A stretch of DNA of 64,000 bases from Alteromonadaceae bacterium XY-R5 (GTDB taxonomy: Bacteria; Pseudomonadota; Gammaproteobacteria; Enterobacterales; Alteromonadaceae), in contig LXWE01000001.1 in NCBI GenBank assembly GCA_001660395.1, positions 248,001-312,000 on the forward strand, read 5' to 3'. The notes beneath the pieces are model-generated. The model searched no databases, was not told where the DNA came from, and saw only the letters and a program-made list of their open reading frames with translations. The position numbers were made by a program, and so were the translations under genes. This document shows, piece by piece, positions 1 through 8,434 of this stretch (positions are counted from its first letter, which is position 1; every line of letters starts with the position of its first letter).

Positions 1-722
1 ATGAATATTTAATCATCACTGAGCTATAAAGCGATTAGAAGCGTTGCCATTTGCATATTCAGTCAAAATACCGAATAAAAATCCACTTCTGCGTGATATT
101 TATTTAAACCATATCAGTTATAAATCAAAGTGATAAAATCAGTACTAACAGCAAGATCATACCGACACGCTCAATACGTGCTTTCTTTATCATTAAAGTA
201 TGGTTGATGAATGAGCTAACATGCTGAACTACGAGAATAAATATTCAATTAACCCCTGAATATCAGCAGTAAATGTCACCTTAGGGAAGTGAATGCAGGT
301 TAGAGATGACTCGCAAGAACAGACGATGTCAGTAAATCCGACCAATTGAAACCTAATGACGACACCATCTCATCCGCCCACCGCTCCCAAGCCTGTCGAC
401 AATCGGGAATGACAGTGGAGAAAGGATCATATTTCTCAACAAAGCAGGCTTACCGAATGATGAACACCCAGGAAGGTGCTAGCTTGATAGAAGAACGCAA
501 ACCGTTTTATCGACAAAAAACCAAACACCTGAGACTTCCCTTGAGCCTGAGAATTCGATATTTGTAGCAAGCAAGAAACCACCCGTCAGTGTTAGTTCCA
601 TAGAGAGGCTGGCACGTGTAGAAGAGCGACGCGAGAACGAGTAAGCAAACCGCTTTGCTTACGCAAGCCAAACTCCCAAGACTCTGGCGAGGGCCGGCAA
701 TCCGATACAAAGCCTAAAAAGC
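1..722. other. AT-rich gene-poor stretch, no supported gene
   Basis: No reading frame here looks like a real protein. The frames present are under 75 codons, have low-complexity or unlikely composition, and lack convincing ribosome binding sites. The first 350 bases are distinctly AT-rich. The only structured element I see is a perfect hairpin at 641-662, listed separately. The stretch lies just downstream of the 3' end of a tRNA gene, a common place for integrated elements, but no integrase or att repeat is visible. Confidence 0.5.
641..662. repeat. Perfect 9-bp hairpin
   Basis: Arms 641-649 (gtaagcaaa) and 654-662 (tttgcttac) are exact reverse complements separated by a four-base loop. No T-run follows on either strand, so it is not a standard intrinsic terminator. 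It lies about 100 bases past the tRNA array. Its function is unknown. Confidence 0.55.
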
Positions 723-749
723 AAAAACCCATCACAAGGATGGGTTTTT
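723..749 (-). terminator. Rho-independent terminator of the tRNA array
   Basis: Stem 728-733/739-744 (CCCATC...GATGGG) is flanked by A- and T-runs on both sides, so it can terminate on either strand. It lies immediately downstream of the last minus-strand tRNA-Arg and is the natural end of the tRNA transcript. Confidence 0.8.
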
Positions 750-757
750 AGAAAGAA

Positions 758-834
758 TGGCGCGTGTGGAAGGATTCGAACCTCCGACCGCCTGGTTCGT
801 AGCCAGGTACTCTATCCAGCTGAGCTACACACGC
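758..834 (-). tRNA. tRNA-Arg (anticodon ACG), copy 1
   Basis: This is a 77-nt cloverleaf read on the minus strand. The acceptor stem GCGTGTG pairs with CACACGC, the discriminator is G and the CCA end is encoded. The anticodon loop sits in CTGGCTACGAACCAG, giving anticodon ACG (wobble A is normally deaminated to inosine by TadA). It is the last gene of the array in transcription order, and its sequence matches the other three Arg copies. Confidence 0.96.
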
Positions 835-849
835 GTCGTAATAAAATAA

Positions 850-940
850 TGGCGGAGAAGGAGGGATTCGAACCCTCGATACCAGTAATAGGTATGGTTC
901 CTTAGCAGGGAACTGGTTTCAGCCACTCACCCACCTCTCC
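850..940 (-). tRNA. tRNA-Ser (anticodon GCU), copy 1
   Basis: This is a 91-nt class II tRNA on the minus strand with a long variable arm (ACCATACCTATTACTGGT region) and encoded CCA. The anticodon loop CTGCTAA gives GCU, decoding AGC/AGU. The T-stem is GAGGG/CCCTC, differing from copy 2 by a paired change. Confidence 0.96.
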
Positions 941-1000
941 GTGTTAGGTTATTTCAAGGTCATCCCTGAACTACCGCTAACTTGTATTTCATCTAGATAA

Positions 1001-1077
1001 TGGCGCGTGTGGAAGGATTCGAACCTCCGACCGCCTGGTTCGTAGCCAGGTACTCTATCCAGCTGAGCTACACACGC
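1001..1077 (-). tRNA. tRNA-Arg (anticodon ACG), copy 2
   Basis: This is a 77-nt minus-strand gene identical by eye to the other three Arg(ACG) copies, with encoded CCA. It is the first tRNA after the internal hairpin at 1101-1122 in transcription order. Confidence 0.96.
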
Positions 1078-1094
1078 GCTGAAACCGTTTCTAG

Positions 1095-1123
1095 ATGAAA
1101 AAGCCCAGTTTTCACTGGGCTTG
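1095..1123 (-). terminator. Terminator-like hairpin inside the tRNA array
   Basis: Stem AAGCCCAG (1101-1108) pairs with CTGGGCTT (1115-1122). Read on the minus strand, the second arm is followed by a T-run, the canonical intrinsic terminator layout. It lies between tRNA-Arg copies 3 and 2, so the six tRNAs may be two transcripts or one attenuated transcript. I see no clear promoter just downstream. Confidence 0.65.
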
Positions 1124-1129
1124 AAAATA

Positions 1130-1206
1130 TGGCGCGTGTGGAAGGATTCGAACCTCCGACCGCCTGGTTCGTAGCCAGGTACTCTATCCAGCTGAGCTAC
1201 ACACGC
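1130..1206 (-). tRNA. tRNA-Arg (anticodon ACG), copy 3
   Basis: This is a 77-nt minus-strand gene with acceptor stem GCGTGTG/CACACGC, anticodon ACG and encoded CCA. It is followed in transcription by the terminator-like hairpin at 1101-1122. Confidence 0.96.
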
Positions 1207-1266
1207 TTAATGGTATTTTATACCTAACCTGAAATAATATCAGGTAACTTAATCTGAACATTTGAA

Positions 1267-1343
1267 TGGCGCGTGTGGAAGGATTCGAACCTCCGACCGC
1301 CTGGTTCGTAGCCAGGTACTCTATCCAGCTGAGCTACACACGC
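1267..1343 (-). tRNA. tRNA-Arg (anticodon ACG), copy 4
   Basis: This is a 77-nt minus-strand gene, same sequence as the other Arg copies, with encoded CCA. It is second in transcription order, after tRNA-Ser copy 2. Confidence 0.96.
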
Positions 1344-1360
1344 GTCGACTTCAAAATAAA

Positions 1361-1451
1361 TGGCGGAGAAGGGGGGATTCGAACCCCCGATACCAGTAAT
1401 AGGTATGGTTCCTTAGCAGGGAACTGGTTTCAGCCACTCACCCACCTCTCC
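1361..1451 (-). tRNA. tRNA-Ser (anticodon GCU), copy 2
   Basis: This is a 91-nt class II tRNA with anticodon GCU and encoded CCA, first of the array. Its T-stem is GGGGG/CCCCC where copy 1 has GAGGG/CCCTC. Both sides of the pair changed together, so structure is preserved. Confidence 0.96.
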
Positions 1452-1465
1452 TTAAGTTGGTGCGA

Positions 1466-1493
1466 ATTTTAAGGATTACCTGACATAAGTCAA
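1466..1493 (-). promoter_or_regulatory. Sigma-70 promoter of the tRNA array
   Basis: On the minus strand a TTGACT -35 (1488-1493) and a TAAAAT -10 (1466-1471) are separated by 16 bases. The -10 ends 14 bases upstream of the mature 5' end of tRNA-Ser copy 2. The match and position fit a strong stable-RNA promoter. Confidence 0.7.
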
Positions 1494-1861
1494 ACCTTTT
1501 TTCGCAATAAGAATGCCGCCTGCAGGGTTTTTAAACAGTTAGTCTAATTTTTACCAAAAACGTTGTTTTTTAAGTCAAAAATCACTTACTGAATGGCTTA
1601 ACATTCTGCTGAATTTACACCCAAGAGTAAAAAATCAGCCTCAACATACTGACATAATTCATCAGGTCGAAAAATAATTATTTCCCCTCCTTGGTTCGGA
1701 TGCTGCTTTTTTAAACAAATTTAAGTTCGGGAGGTTTTCAAGAGTAAACAGAAAACGAGGAAGAAGAATTAAGATACAACTTTTTCGATGCAGAAAATGG
1801 ACAGGAATCAAATAACTGGAAGACGAAAGGAAAAGAAATAACGACTTCCTTTCCTTTTCAC
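1494..1861. other. Intergenic between tRNA promoter and csrA terminator
   Basis: About 370 AT-rich bases without a credible gene. The one open frame of note (1662-1865, minus) is rich in Leu/Ser/Phe, lacks similarity I recognise, and starts inside the csrA terminator. Confidence 0.5.
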
Positions 1862-1890
1862 ACAAAAAAGGCTGGAAGAACCAGCCTTAT
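1862..1890 (-). terminator. csrA terminator
   Basis: On the minus strand AAGGCTGG, a 5-base loop and CCAGCCTT are followed by T's. Arms are at 1868-1875 and 1881-1888. The hairpin starts a few bases past the csrA stop codon. Confidence 0.85.
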
Positions 1891-1896
1891 TGATGA

Positions 1897-2109
1897 TCAA
1901 TCATCGTTGTGATTGCCATGTTCGTGCGACCCATGCTGAGCATTTTTTTCAGCCTGAATACGCATATAGATTTCTTCTCTGTGTACCGACACCTCTTTTG
2001 GCGCGTTAACACCGATACGAACCTGATTTCCCTTAACACCCAATACGGTAACTGTTACATCGTCACCGACCATCAGGGTTTCTCCCACACGACGGGTCAA
2101 AATTAGCAT
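1897..2109 (-). CDS. csrA: Carbon storage regulator CsrA
   Basis: CsrA is a small homodimeric RNA-binding protein that binds GGA motifs in mRNA leaders and controls translation or stability of carbon-storage, motility and biofilm genes. The 70-residue product starts [10 protein letters not shown] and contains the [10 protein letters not shown] and HREEIY segments typical of the family; Arg44-type RNA-contact context (VSVHREEI) is present. A good Shine-Dalgarno (AAGGAG) precedes the ATG. It is about nine residues longer than E. coli CsrA because of a His/Asn/Asp-rich tail. Position between alaS and a tRNA-Ser/tRNA-Arg array is the conserved gammaproteobacterial context. Confidence 0.97.
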   Translation of the reverse strand: MLILTRRVGETLMVGDDVTVTVLGVKGNQVRIGVNAPKEVSVHREEIYMRIQAEKNAQHGSHEHGNHNDD

Positions 2110-2248
2110 TGTACTGCTCCTTTTCCGTTATTCCAAAAAGCATCCCTATTAAAATTAGCGTATTTCTGGCATATGACCAGAAAATACGCTGAAGCGACAT
2201 TTCCGTGTATTTTGCTGTCACTTACAAAACACTTGCCGCTATTTTCCA

Positions 2249-4849
2249 TTACGCTAATGTTGTGGTTAACCAGGTCGTTGCCGTTGTTAAAGCCTGCTCC
2301 AGGTTCTCCGGCTGACTGCCACCGGCCTGAGCCATGTCGGGTCTGCCACCACCTTTACCACCCACTAACTGAGCTGCCTGATTGACTAAATCACCAGCTT
2401 TTACTTTTCCGATCAAATCTTTGGTCACACCAGCGATAAGATTCACTTTTCCTTCGCTCGCCACACCTAAGAGAATGATCCCAGATCCCATTTTATTTTT
2501 CAGGTCATCCATCATGGTACGCAGGTCTTTCGCCTCAACACCATCCAGATTCGACACTAATACTTTCACACCGTGAATATCTATAGCAGAAGAGAGCAAA
2601 TCTGCACCCGCCTGACTGGCAAGTTGCTGCTTATATTTCTGCACTTCTTTTTCCAGCGCTTTGCCTTGGTCCAGCACTTGCTGAATACGGACAGCTAAAG
2701 ATGACACATCAGTTTTCAGCAAGGCTGACAGGCTGCTTAATTCTGCAGCTTGTTTCTGTACGAAACTCACCGCTGCGGCCCCTGTAACCGCTTCAATACG
2801 ACGCACGCCTGAGGCAATACCGCTTTCAGAGGTGATCTTAAATAAACCAATATCACCCGTACGTTCAACGTGAATACCGCCACACAGTTCCATGGAGAAT
2901 TTACCCATAGAAACCACACGAACTTTGTCGTCGTATTTCTCGCCAAATAGCGCCATCGCACCAGCCGCTTTAGCTTCATCCAGATCCATGACCTGCGTCA
3001 CTTTTGCGTGGTTAGCTCGCACCTGGGCGTTAACCATTTCTTCAATTGCTAAAATCTGTTCTGCTGTGACCGCTTCAAAATGCGAGAAGTCGAAACGCAA
3101 ACGCTCAGGGTCAACTAATGAACCTTTCTGGCTAACATGGTCACCCAAAATCTCTTTCAGCGCTGCGTGCAGCAAATGCGTGGCACTGTGATTAAGTTTG
3201 ATCGCATGACGACGCTGGCTATTGATTTCGGCTTTGACACTGTCACCCAGGTTTACAGCGGTTTCTGCAATCCCTTTATGAGCGATCGCATTGCCCAGTT
3301 TCACTGTGTCCTGCACAACAAAACGACCATTGCCTACCAACAAATACCCCGTGTCACCGACCTGACCACCTGACTCTGCATAGAAAGGCGTGTTATCTAA
3401 TACCACTACGCCTTCATCGCCAGCATTCAGCATCTGGGCCTTTTCAGCACCTTTGAACAGTTCGACCACTTTTCCGTCGCCCAGTTCATGCTCATAGCCG
3501 GTAAATTCACTGCTGCTGTCAGCTTTGAGTAATTTGTTATAATCCTGACCGAAGTTGCTGGCCTGCTGCGCACGCTTACGCTGCTCAGCCATAGCGGCTT
3601 CAAATCCAGCTTCATCAATGCTTAGTTCGCGTTCGCGAGCAATATCATTGGTTAAATCCGCAGGGAAGCCATAGGTGTCATACAGTTTGAACACCAGATC
3701 ACCCGGGATCACTGAGCCTTCGATTGCTTCCAGCGCGTCATTCAGAATTTGCATACCACGCTCAAGGGTACGAGAGAACTGCTCTTCTTCCAGGCGTAAT
3801 ACTTTTTCAATTACAGGCTGTTGATCAGCCAGTTCTGGGTAGGCTTCACCCATTTCTTTAACCAGAGCCGCAACCAGTTGATAGAAGAAAATATCGTTCG
3901 CGCCCAGTTTGTAACCATGGCGCACCGCGCGACGAATAATACGACGCAACACATAACCACGACCTTCGTTTGACGGCATCACGCCATCACATACCAGGAA
4001 GCTACATGAACGGATATGGTCTGCGATAACGCGCAAAGATTTATCGGTTAAATCTTTCGCGCCCGTTACCTTGGCGGCAGCTGCGATCAGATTTTGAAAA
4101 ATGTCGATTTCATAGTTACTGTGTACATGCTGCATAATCGCAGAAATACGCTCTAAGCCCATACCTGTATCGATAGACGGCTTCGGCAGCGGCTCCATAG
4201 TGCCGTCGGCCTGACGGTTAAACTGCATGAAAACCAGGTTCCAGATTTCAATAAAACGGTCACCGTCTTCTTCAGGGCTTCCTGGAGGTCCACCCCAAAT
4301 ATGCTCACCATGGTCGTAGAAAATTTCAGAACAAGGACCACAAGGTCCCGTATCGCCCATCGACCAGAAGTTATCTGAGGTACCGATGCGGATGATTTTT
4401 TCCGCAGGAACACCAATCTGCTTTTCCCAGATATCGAAGGCTTCATCATCTTCTGCATACACAGTCACCAGCAGTTTATCTTTGGGTAACTTGAGTTCTT
4501 CGGTCAGAAAGGTCCAGGCAAACTTAATGGCGTCTTGCTTGAAATAATCGCCAAAGCTGAAATTACCCAGCATTTCAAAGAAAGTATGGTGACGGGCGGT
4601 ATAACCGACATTTTCCAGGTCGTTATGCTTACCACCAGCACGCACGCAACGCTGTGACGATACGGCGCGAGTATAATTGCGCTGCTCAGAGCCCAAAAAT
4701 ACATCTTTAAATTGGTTCATCCCCGCATTAGTGAACAACAGGGTAGGATCGTTCGCCGGCACCAGCGACGAACTGGCCACTTTCTGATGGCCCTGCTTGG
4801 CAAAATAGTCGAGGAAAGCTTGTCTGATTTCAGCTGTGGTTTTTATCAT
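2249..4849 (-). CDS. alaS: Alanyl-tRNA synthetase
   Basis: Charges tRNA-Ala with alanine in the cytoplasm and clears mischarged Ser/Gly-tRNA-Ala. The 866-residue length is normal. The N-terminal class II catalytic core (about 1-240) includes the family start IRQAFLDYF and [13 protein letters not shown] near 310. The editing domain has its HxxxH zinc motif in [10 protein letters not shown]. The second editing metal motif reads C656-G-G-I-H660, where I would expect CGGTH; Cys and His are kept. The C-terminal oligomerisation domain ends with [15 protein letters not shown]. It lies between recX (150 bases upstream) and csrA. Confidence 0.98.
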   Translation of the reverse strand: MIKTTAEIRQAFLDYFAKQGHQKVASSSLVPANDPTLLFTNAGMNQFKDVFLGSEQRNYTRAVSSQRCVRAGGKHNDLENVGYTARHHTFFEMLGNFSFGDYFKQDAIKFAWTFLTEELKLPKDKLLVTVYAEDDEAFDIWEKQIGVPAEKIIRIGTSDNFWSMGDTGPCGPCSEIFYDHGEHIWGGPPGSPEEDGDRFIEIWNLVFMQFNRQADGTMEPLPKPSIDTGMGLERISAIMQHVHSNYEIDIFQNLIAAAAKVTGAKDLTDKSLRVIADHIRSCSFLVCDGVMPSNEGRGYVLRRIIRRAVRHGYKLGANDIFFYQLVAALVKEMGEAYPELADQQPVIEKVLRLEEEQFSRTLERGMQILNDALEAIEGSVIPGDLVFKLYDTYGFPADLTNDIARERELSIDEAGFEAAMAEQRKRAQQASNFGQDYNKLLKADSSSEFTGYEHELGDGKVVELFKGAEKAQMLNAGDEGVVVLDNTPFYAESGGQVGDTGYLLVGNGRFVVQDTVKLGNAIAHKGIAETAVNLGDSVKAEINSQRRHAIKLNHSATHLLHAALKEILGDHVSQKGSLVDPERLRFDFSHFEAVTAEQILAIEEMVNAQVRANHAKVTQVMDLDEAKAAGAMALFGEKYDDKVRVVSMGKFSMELCGGIHVERTGDIGLFKITSESGIASGVRRIEAVTGAAAVSFVQKQAAELSSLSALLKTDVSSLAVRIQQVLDQGKALEKEVQKYKQQLASQAGADLLSSAIDIHGVKVLVSNLDGVEAKDLRTMMDDLKNKMGSGIILLGVASEGKVNLIAGVTKDLIGKVKAGDLVNQAAQLVGGKGGGRPDMAQAGGSQPENLEQALTTATTWLTTTLA

Positions 4850-5000
4850 CGATGGTCCTGAGTCTTTGCGAATTACTTGGCGAATTTTTGGAAAATTAGA
4901 AACGTCAAATTCCGTGCTAAATTCCGCAATTTAGCGCGCTACGATAGCATGAATGGGGGTAAGCTGTTAAGCGAACTTTTGTCGCATCTTATCAATTGAA

Positions 5001-5462
5001 CTAATCGTCTTTATCGAACTGATTTGCGTAACGAATTTGGTCGAAGCTAAAGCCCCGATATTGCAAAAATCGATTGCGTTTTTGCTGCTCTTTCCAGTCG
5101 GGATTTGCCTCGGCCTGGCCGAACTTTTTTTGCATCACATCTTTGGCTAATTCAAACCAGTCAATGCTCTGCTCATCAAAGGCTAGGCCAATCAAATCAT
5201 CTTTAATCCCATGCTCGCGTAGTTCGGCACGGATTCGTTGCTGCCCATAGCCTTTAGCCGCACGACTGCGCACCAGTACTTCGGCAAAGCGCTGATCTGA
5301 TTGCAGTCCGAGTTCAGCAAACTCATCCAGCATAGACAGACATAATGCTGCATCCATTCCGCGATTTAGCAGTTTGTTCAGCAGTTCCTGACGACTATGT
5401 TCACGCGTAGCCAAGAGACGGGTCATTGCTTCGCGGATGATTTTCTCCTCGTTGTCTGACAT
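5001..5462 (-). CDS. recX: Regulatory protein RecX
   Basis: RecX binds and modulates RecA filaments, usually inhibiting recombinase activity. The 153-residue product has the three helical repeats of the family, with REHSRQEL, the GYGQQRIRAEL segment and the C-terminal RFLQYRGFS.DQIR segment clearly visible. In most gammaproteobacteria recX directly follows recA. Here recA is absent and the upstream neighbour is a divergent acetyltransferase-like gene starting only 36 bases away. A possible Shine-Dalgarno AAGGAG lies rather far (15 bases) from the ATG. No LexA box was seen in the short spacer. Confidence 0.93.
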   Translation of the reverse strand: MSDNEEKIIREAMTRLLATREHSRQELLNKLLNRGMDAALCLSMLDEFAELGLQSDQRFAEVLVRSRAAKGYGQQRIRAELREHGIKDDLIGLAFDEQSIDWFELAKDVMQKKFGQAEANPDWKEQQKRNRFLQYRGFSFDQIRYANQFDKDD

Positions 5463-5498
5463 AGTTAGACTGACTTGCTCCTTACATTCTCTGGTAAC

Positions 5499-6650
5499 AT
5501 GACGCTACAGGTTGAATTTGTTTCATCACTCGAATCCATCTCGCAACAGCAGTGGCAAGCGTTGTGCGCCAATTCTGGCCCTTTTCTAGACTACCGTTTT
5601 TTGGTGGCACTAGAACAATCTTCGAGCATTGGTCACGATACAGGCTGGATGCCATTACATGGTTTGATTTACCGCAATAATCAATTAATCGGTGCCCTGC
5701 CCTGTTATATCAAACACCACAGCTATGGTGAGTACGTATTTGACTTTGCCTGGGCCAATGCTTATCACCAGCATGGACTGGATTACTATCCTAAACTTGT
5801 ATGTGCAATCCCCTTCACACCCGTCGGCGGCAACCGCCTGCTATTGTCCGACAATAGTGCCTGGTGTCAGGATGACTGGGTCTGCTTGTTAGACGCATTG
5901 CGCAGCCAACTTTCTCACTTAGGGGGCTCATCCATTCATTGGTTATTTCCAACCACAGAGCTAAGCAAGCAACTCACTCAATACCAGCATTTGCAGCGTA
6001 AAAGCGTGCAATTTCACTGGTTTAATCATAATTATGCCAGCTTCGATGACTTCCTGCAGAATTTTACTTCCCGTAAACGTAAAAACGTACTGAAGGAACG
6101 TAACCGAGTCCATGGTTCTGGCATCCAGATAACTCGCCTGACAGGAGACGTAATAACAGCCGAAGATATGGCGTTCTTCTATCAGTGTTATCGCCAAACG
6201 TATTTAAAACGCAGTGGTCATGATGGCTACCTAACAGAGGCCTTTTTCACCCAGTTACTCGCCACCATGCCTGAGCATCTGCTAATCGTAAAAGCCAGCA
6301 TGGATGGTAATGGTCTGGCTTCTGCGTTGTATTTATATGATCGGCAACAGTTAAGTGGACGTTACTGGGGAACATTGACGGAAGTAGACTACCTGCACTT
6401 TGAACTCTGTTATTACCAGGGCATTGAGTTTTGTATTGAACAAAACATTCCACGATTTAATCCGGGCACACAAGGCGAACATAAGATTGCCAGGGGGTTT
6501 ACGCCCGTGTATTGCTATTCCAATCACTGGCTAGCCCATCCACAATTTCATGCCGCTGTGGATGACTTTTTGCAGCGAGAAGCGAGCCACATTGCGGAAT
6601 ATTTAGCTGAAACCACCGCCTTACTGCCTTTTAAGCAGCTCACTGATTAG
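5499..6650 (+). CDS. FemAB/GNAT-like protein of the COG3146 (DUF482) family
   Basis: I recognise the DUF482/peptidogalycan family by WANAYHQHGLDYYPKLV near residues 85-105, the PFTPV..NRLL segment, FTSRKRKNVLKER near 190, and the C-terminal FNPGTQGEHKIARGF motif. Members have a doubled GNAT fold; substrate is not established. I place the start at ATG 5499 (383 residues) rather than the in-frame TTG at 5475, because family members begin close to a VEFVSSL-like strand. The gene is divergent from recX with a very short shared spacer and ends convergently with the DUF938 gene. Confidence 0.85.
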   Translation: MTLQVEFVSSLESISQQQWQALCANSGPFLDYRFLVALEQSSSIGHDTGWMPLHGLIYRNNQLIGALPCYIKHHSYGEYVFDFAWANAYHQHGLDYYPKLVCAIPFTPVGGNRLLLSDNSAWCQDDWVCLLDALRSQLSHLGGSSIHWLFPTTELSKQLTQYQHLQRKSVQFHWFNHNYASFDDFLQNFTSRKRKNVLKERNRVHGSGIQITRLTGDVITAEDMAFFYQCYRQTYLKRSGHDGYLTEAFFTQLLATMPEHLLIVKASMDGNGLASALYLYDRQQLSGRYWGTLTEVDYLHFELCYYQGIEFCIEQNIPRFNPGTQGEHKIARGFTPVYCYSNHWLAHPQFHAAVDDFLQREASHIAEYLAETTALLPFKQLTD

Positions 6651-6661
6651 CGGCGAATACT

Positions 6662-7255
6662 TCAGATTTTATGCCATTCCAGCAGCAAATTATTCGCCGG
6701 TAGCTGATGGATGATTTTTAACGTCAGGTCTGACGCCCATGTCTGCAATTTAGCAATATCCTGCTGCCCGCCATAGCCACTGGCGAGTAGATGCTGATCA
6801 AATACACGGTTACTATCACTGGTGTATTCACCCTTTACTTTAAATGGGCCGTACTGGCAAAACACGCCCCCTACAGGCAAATACTCACTCACCAACGTCA
6901 TCATTAACTTCACCTCTTGAGGCTGCATAATGTGCGTTGTGTTGGCAGTGAATGCGCCATCGGCATTGGTCACAGGCCAGTCATCCTTGCCGATGTGAAA
7001 GGCGATGGGCGCAGCTAAATTCACTGCCGGAAACTCACTTTGCCAGGCAAGGATACTGGCATGATTAAGCTCTAAATCACTGGGCTGCCAGTACAAATGA
7101 GGTAACCCAGGCGCAAAATGAACGCTATGCTGACCTGTACCTGCACCAATTTCCAAAATATTGCGATGTTCGGCAAACGCCTGCTTTAACACAGCAAGAA
7201 TCGGAACTTTGTTATTTTCACAGGCCTGACTGAAAGCTTTTGCTGAGGACATCAT
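6662..7255 (-). CDS. DUF938 family SAM-dependent methyltransferase-like protein
   Basis: The 197-residue product carries a class I methyltransferase glycine motif, ILEIGAGTGQHSVHFA, near residues 33-48, and family features such as YWQPSDLE, ANTTHIMQP and YGPFKVKGEYTSDSN. DUF938 proteins have been assigned to the methyltransferase superfamily by fold, but the substrate is unknown to me. Its start codon overlaps the stop of the preceding WbuC-type cupin gene by four bases (ATGA), so the two are translationally coupled. It is last of a three-gene unit and convergent with the DUF482 gene. Confidence 0.88.
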   Translation of the reverse strand: MMSSAKAFSQACENNKVPILAVLKQAFAEHRNILEIGAGTGQHSVHFAPGLPHLYWQPSDLELNHASILAWQSEFPAVNLAAPIAFHIGKDDWPVTNADGAFTANTTHIMQPQEVKLMMTLVSEYLPVGGVFCQYGPFKVKGEYTSDSNRVFDQHLLASGYGGQQDIAKLQTWASDLTLKIIHQLPANNLLLEWHKI

Positions 7256-7746
7256 GCGACTAACGCATCCGAAACAGATTGGCCAGGAATGAGTAACTTA
7301 AGCGCCGCCAGAAAATCGGGAACCTGCACATCCCCTTCGTTTGGTGCCCAATCCGCAAAGTCCTTATCGTCCGCTACGGCATAAGGCCCCTGTTTCACTT
7401 CAAGAAAGGTCGCGGTATCAGAACAGACAACGCTATGCCAGGTATTGGCAGGAATTTCGACGCCAAAGCAGTCGGAACCTGCGGCCAGTGTTAACCGTTC
7501 TTTCAGTTGTCCGTCTGCATTAAACAGCAACACATCGACACAGCCCTGCACCACCAGAAAGAACTCCCATTTGTTCCGGTCACTGTGCCTATGGGGGCGC
7601 ACATAAGATTCACGGCACATACTGACAAACAAACGTTGAACCGGCTGATGATAATCTTCATGCACATTATGATGAGCTCGTCGGCGTGGGCTTAATTGCG
7701 CGCGCTGATGCAATTCCTGTAGAAGTTGCCCATCGAATCGTTTCAT
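7252..7746 (-). CDS. WbuC-type cupin metalloprotein
   Basis: The 164-residue single-domain cupin has the family's VQRLFVSMCRESYVRPHRH segment, supplying two His metal ligands, followed by KWEFFLVVQG with the Glu ligand, and a second cupin motif around IPANTWHSVV. WbuC-like proteins are usually found in polysaccharide gene clusters; no such genes are nearby here. It lies 17 bases after the exported DUF985 cupin gene and overlaps the DUF938 gene by four bases. Exact function is unknown. Confidence 0.85.
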   Translation of the reverse strand: MKRFDGQLLQELHQRAQLSPRRRAHHNVHEDYHQPVQRLFVSMCRESYVRPHRHSDRNKWEFFLVVQGCVDVLLFNADGQLKERLTLAAGSDCFGVEIPANTWHSVVCSDTATFLEVKQGPYAVADDKDFADWAPNEGDVQVPDFLAALKLLIPGQSVSDALVA

Positions 7747-7763
7747 CTTATTTCCCTATGGTT

Positions 7764-8375
7764 CTATTCTTCTCGCGATAACTTTTCTATCAAGTCAGCA
7801 TACTGTGGAAATGCCTTGCTCAACTCACTGGTTTTACCGAGTTGCATGTCTACATATTCAAAGCCTGGCGCCACCACTTCAGTAATCAGGCCATACCCTG
7901 CGTTTCCATCAGTTGGAATTACTGAGGCTTTCCAGTCGCCGCCTTTTACCAGCATAGTTGGTGATTGCCCGGCCAGAATGTCATGGCCGAGTACTTTGGT
8001 TTCCAGACTACCATCGGGATGGATCAAATAATAGGTAATGGGATCCCCGGCCACAAACACATGCATAATATCAGAGGTGTTTTTATGAAAATGGCCAATG
8101 GGAGAGTCTTTGGTCAGCATGTAATAGATGGACGTCATGGTAAAACGCTTTCCCACCGGCGTATCGATTTTGTCTCTGTGAACGGCCTGGAAAATACGTT
8201 TGAAATAACCGCCTTCCACATGACCTTCGAGGTTCAGTTGGTCAATCCACTGTTTCGCACTCAGCTCACTTTTTGTCACCGCCAACGCGTTACTCTCCTT
8301 GTCTGCTGCCTGAGCTTGCATGGCCGCACAGGTGAATAGCGCCAATGCAGCCAACTTAGTTATCTTGTTCAACAT
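7764..8375 (-). CDS. Exported DUF985 (cupin_5) protein
   Basis: The start is set at ATG 8375, preceded by GGAG at good spacing; the open frame extends further upstream only by running into metH. The 203-residue product opens with MLNKITKLAALALFTCAA and AQAAD, a clear Sec signal peptide, so the mature protein should be periplasmic. The rest is a DUF985 cupin: EGGYFKRIFQ, TSIYYMLTKDSPIGHFHKN, HPDGS, GGDWKASVI and EVVAPGFEYVDMQ are recognisable. Most relatives I know lack a signal peptide. First gene of a three-gene unit, separated from metH by a terminator. Confidence 0.87.
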   Translation of the reverse strand: MLNKITKLAALALFTCAAMQAQAADKESNALAVTKSELSAKQWIDQLNLEGHVEGGYFKRIFQAVHRDKIDTPVGKRFTMTSIYYMLTKDSPIGHFHKNTSDIMHVFVAGDPITYYLIHPDGSLETKVLGHDILAGQSPTMLVKGGDWKASVIPTDGNAGYGLITEVVAPGFEYVDMQLGKTSELSKAFPQYADLIEKLSREE

Positions 8376-8389
8376 TGTCTTACTCCAAA

Positions 8390-8420
8390 AAACAAAAGAG
8401 CCGGACAATTCCAGCTCTTT
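8390..8420 (-). terminator. Terminator of the met operon
   Basis: Minus-strand AGAGCTGG, six-base loop, CCGGCTCT (one G-U pair) is followed by T's. Arms are at 8411-8418 and 8397-8404. It lies just past the metH C-terminal gene stop and before the DUF985 Shine-Dalgarno. Confidence 0.75.
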
Positions 8421-8434
8421 TACGGTGAGATGAT

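Noticed and set aside
346-710. Two overlapping open frames on opposite strands
   Set aside because: Short, no good ribosome site, no recognisable domain, biased composition; treated as non-coding.
1266-1472. Open frame giving a product like MARVEGFEPPT...GGEGGIRTPD
   Set aside because: It is the antisense reading of tRNA-Arg and tRNA-Ser genes, a well-known false protein in databases.
1662-1865. 67-codon minus-strand frame before the csrA terminator
   Set aside because: Its start lies in the csrA terminator and its Leu/Ser/Phe-rich product looks random.
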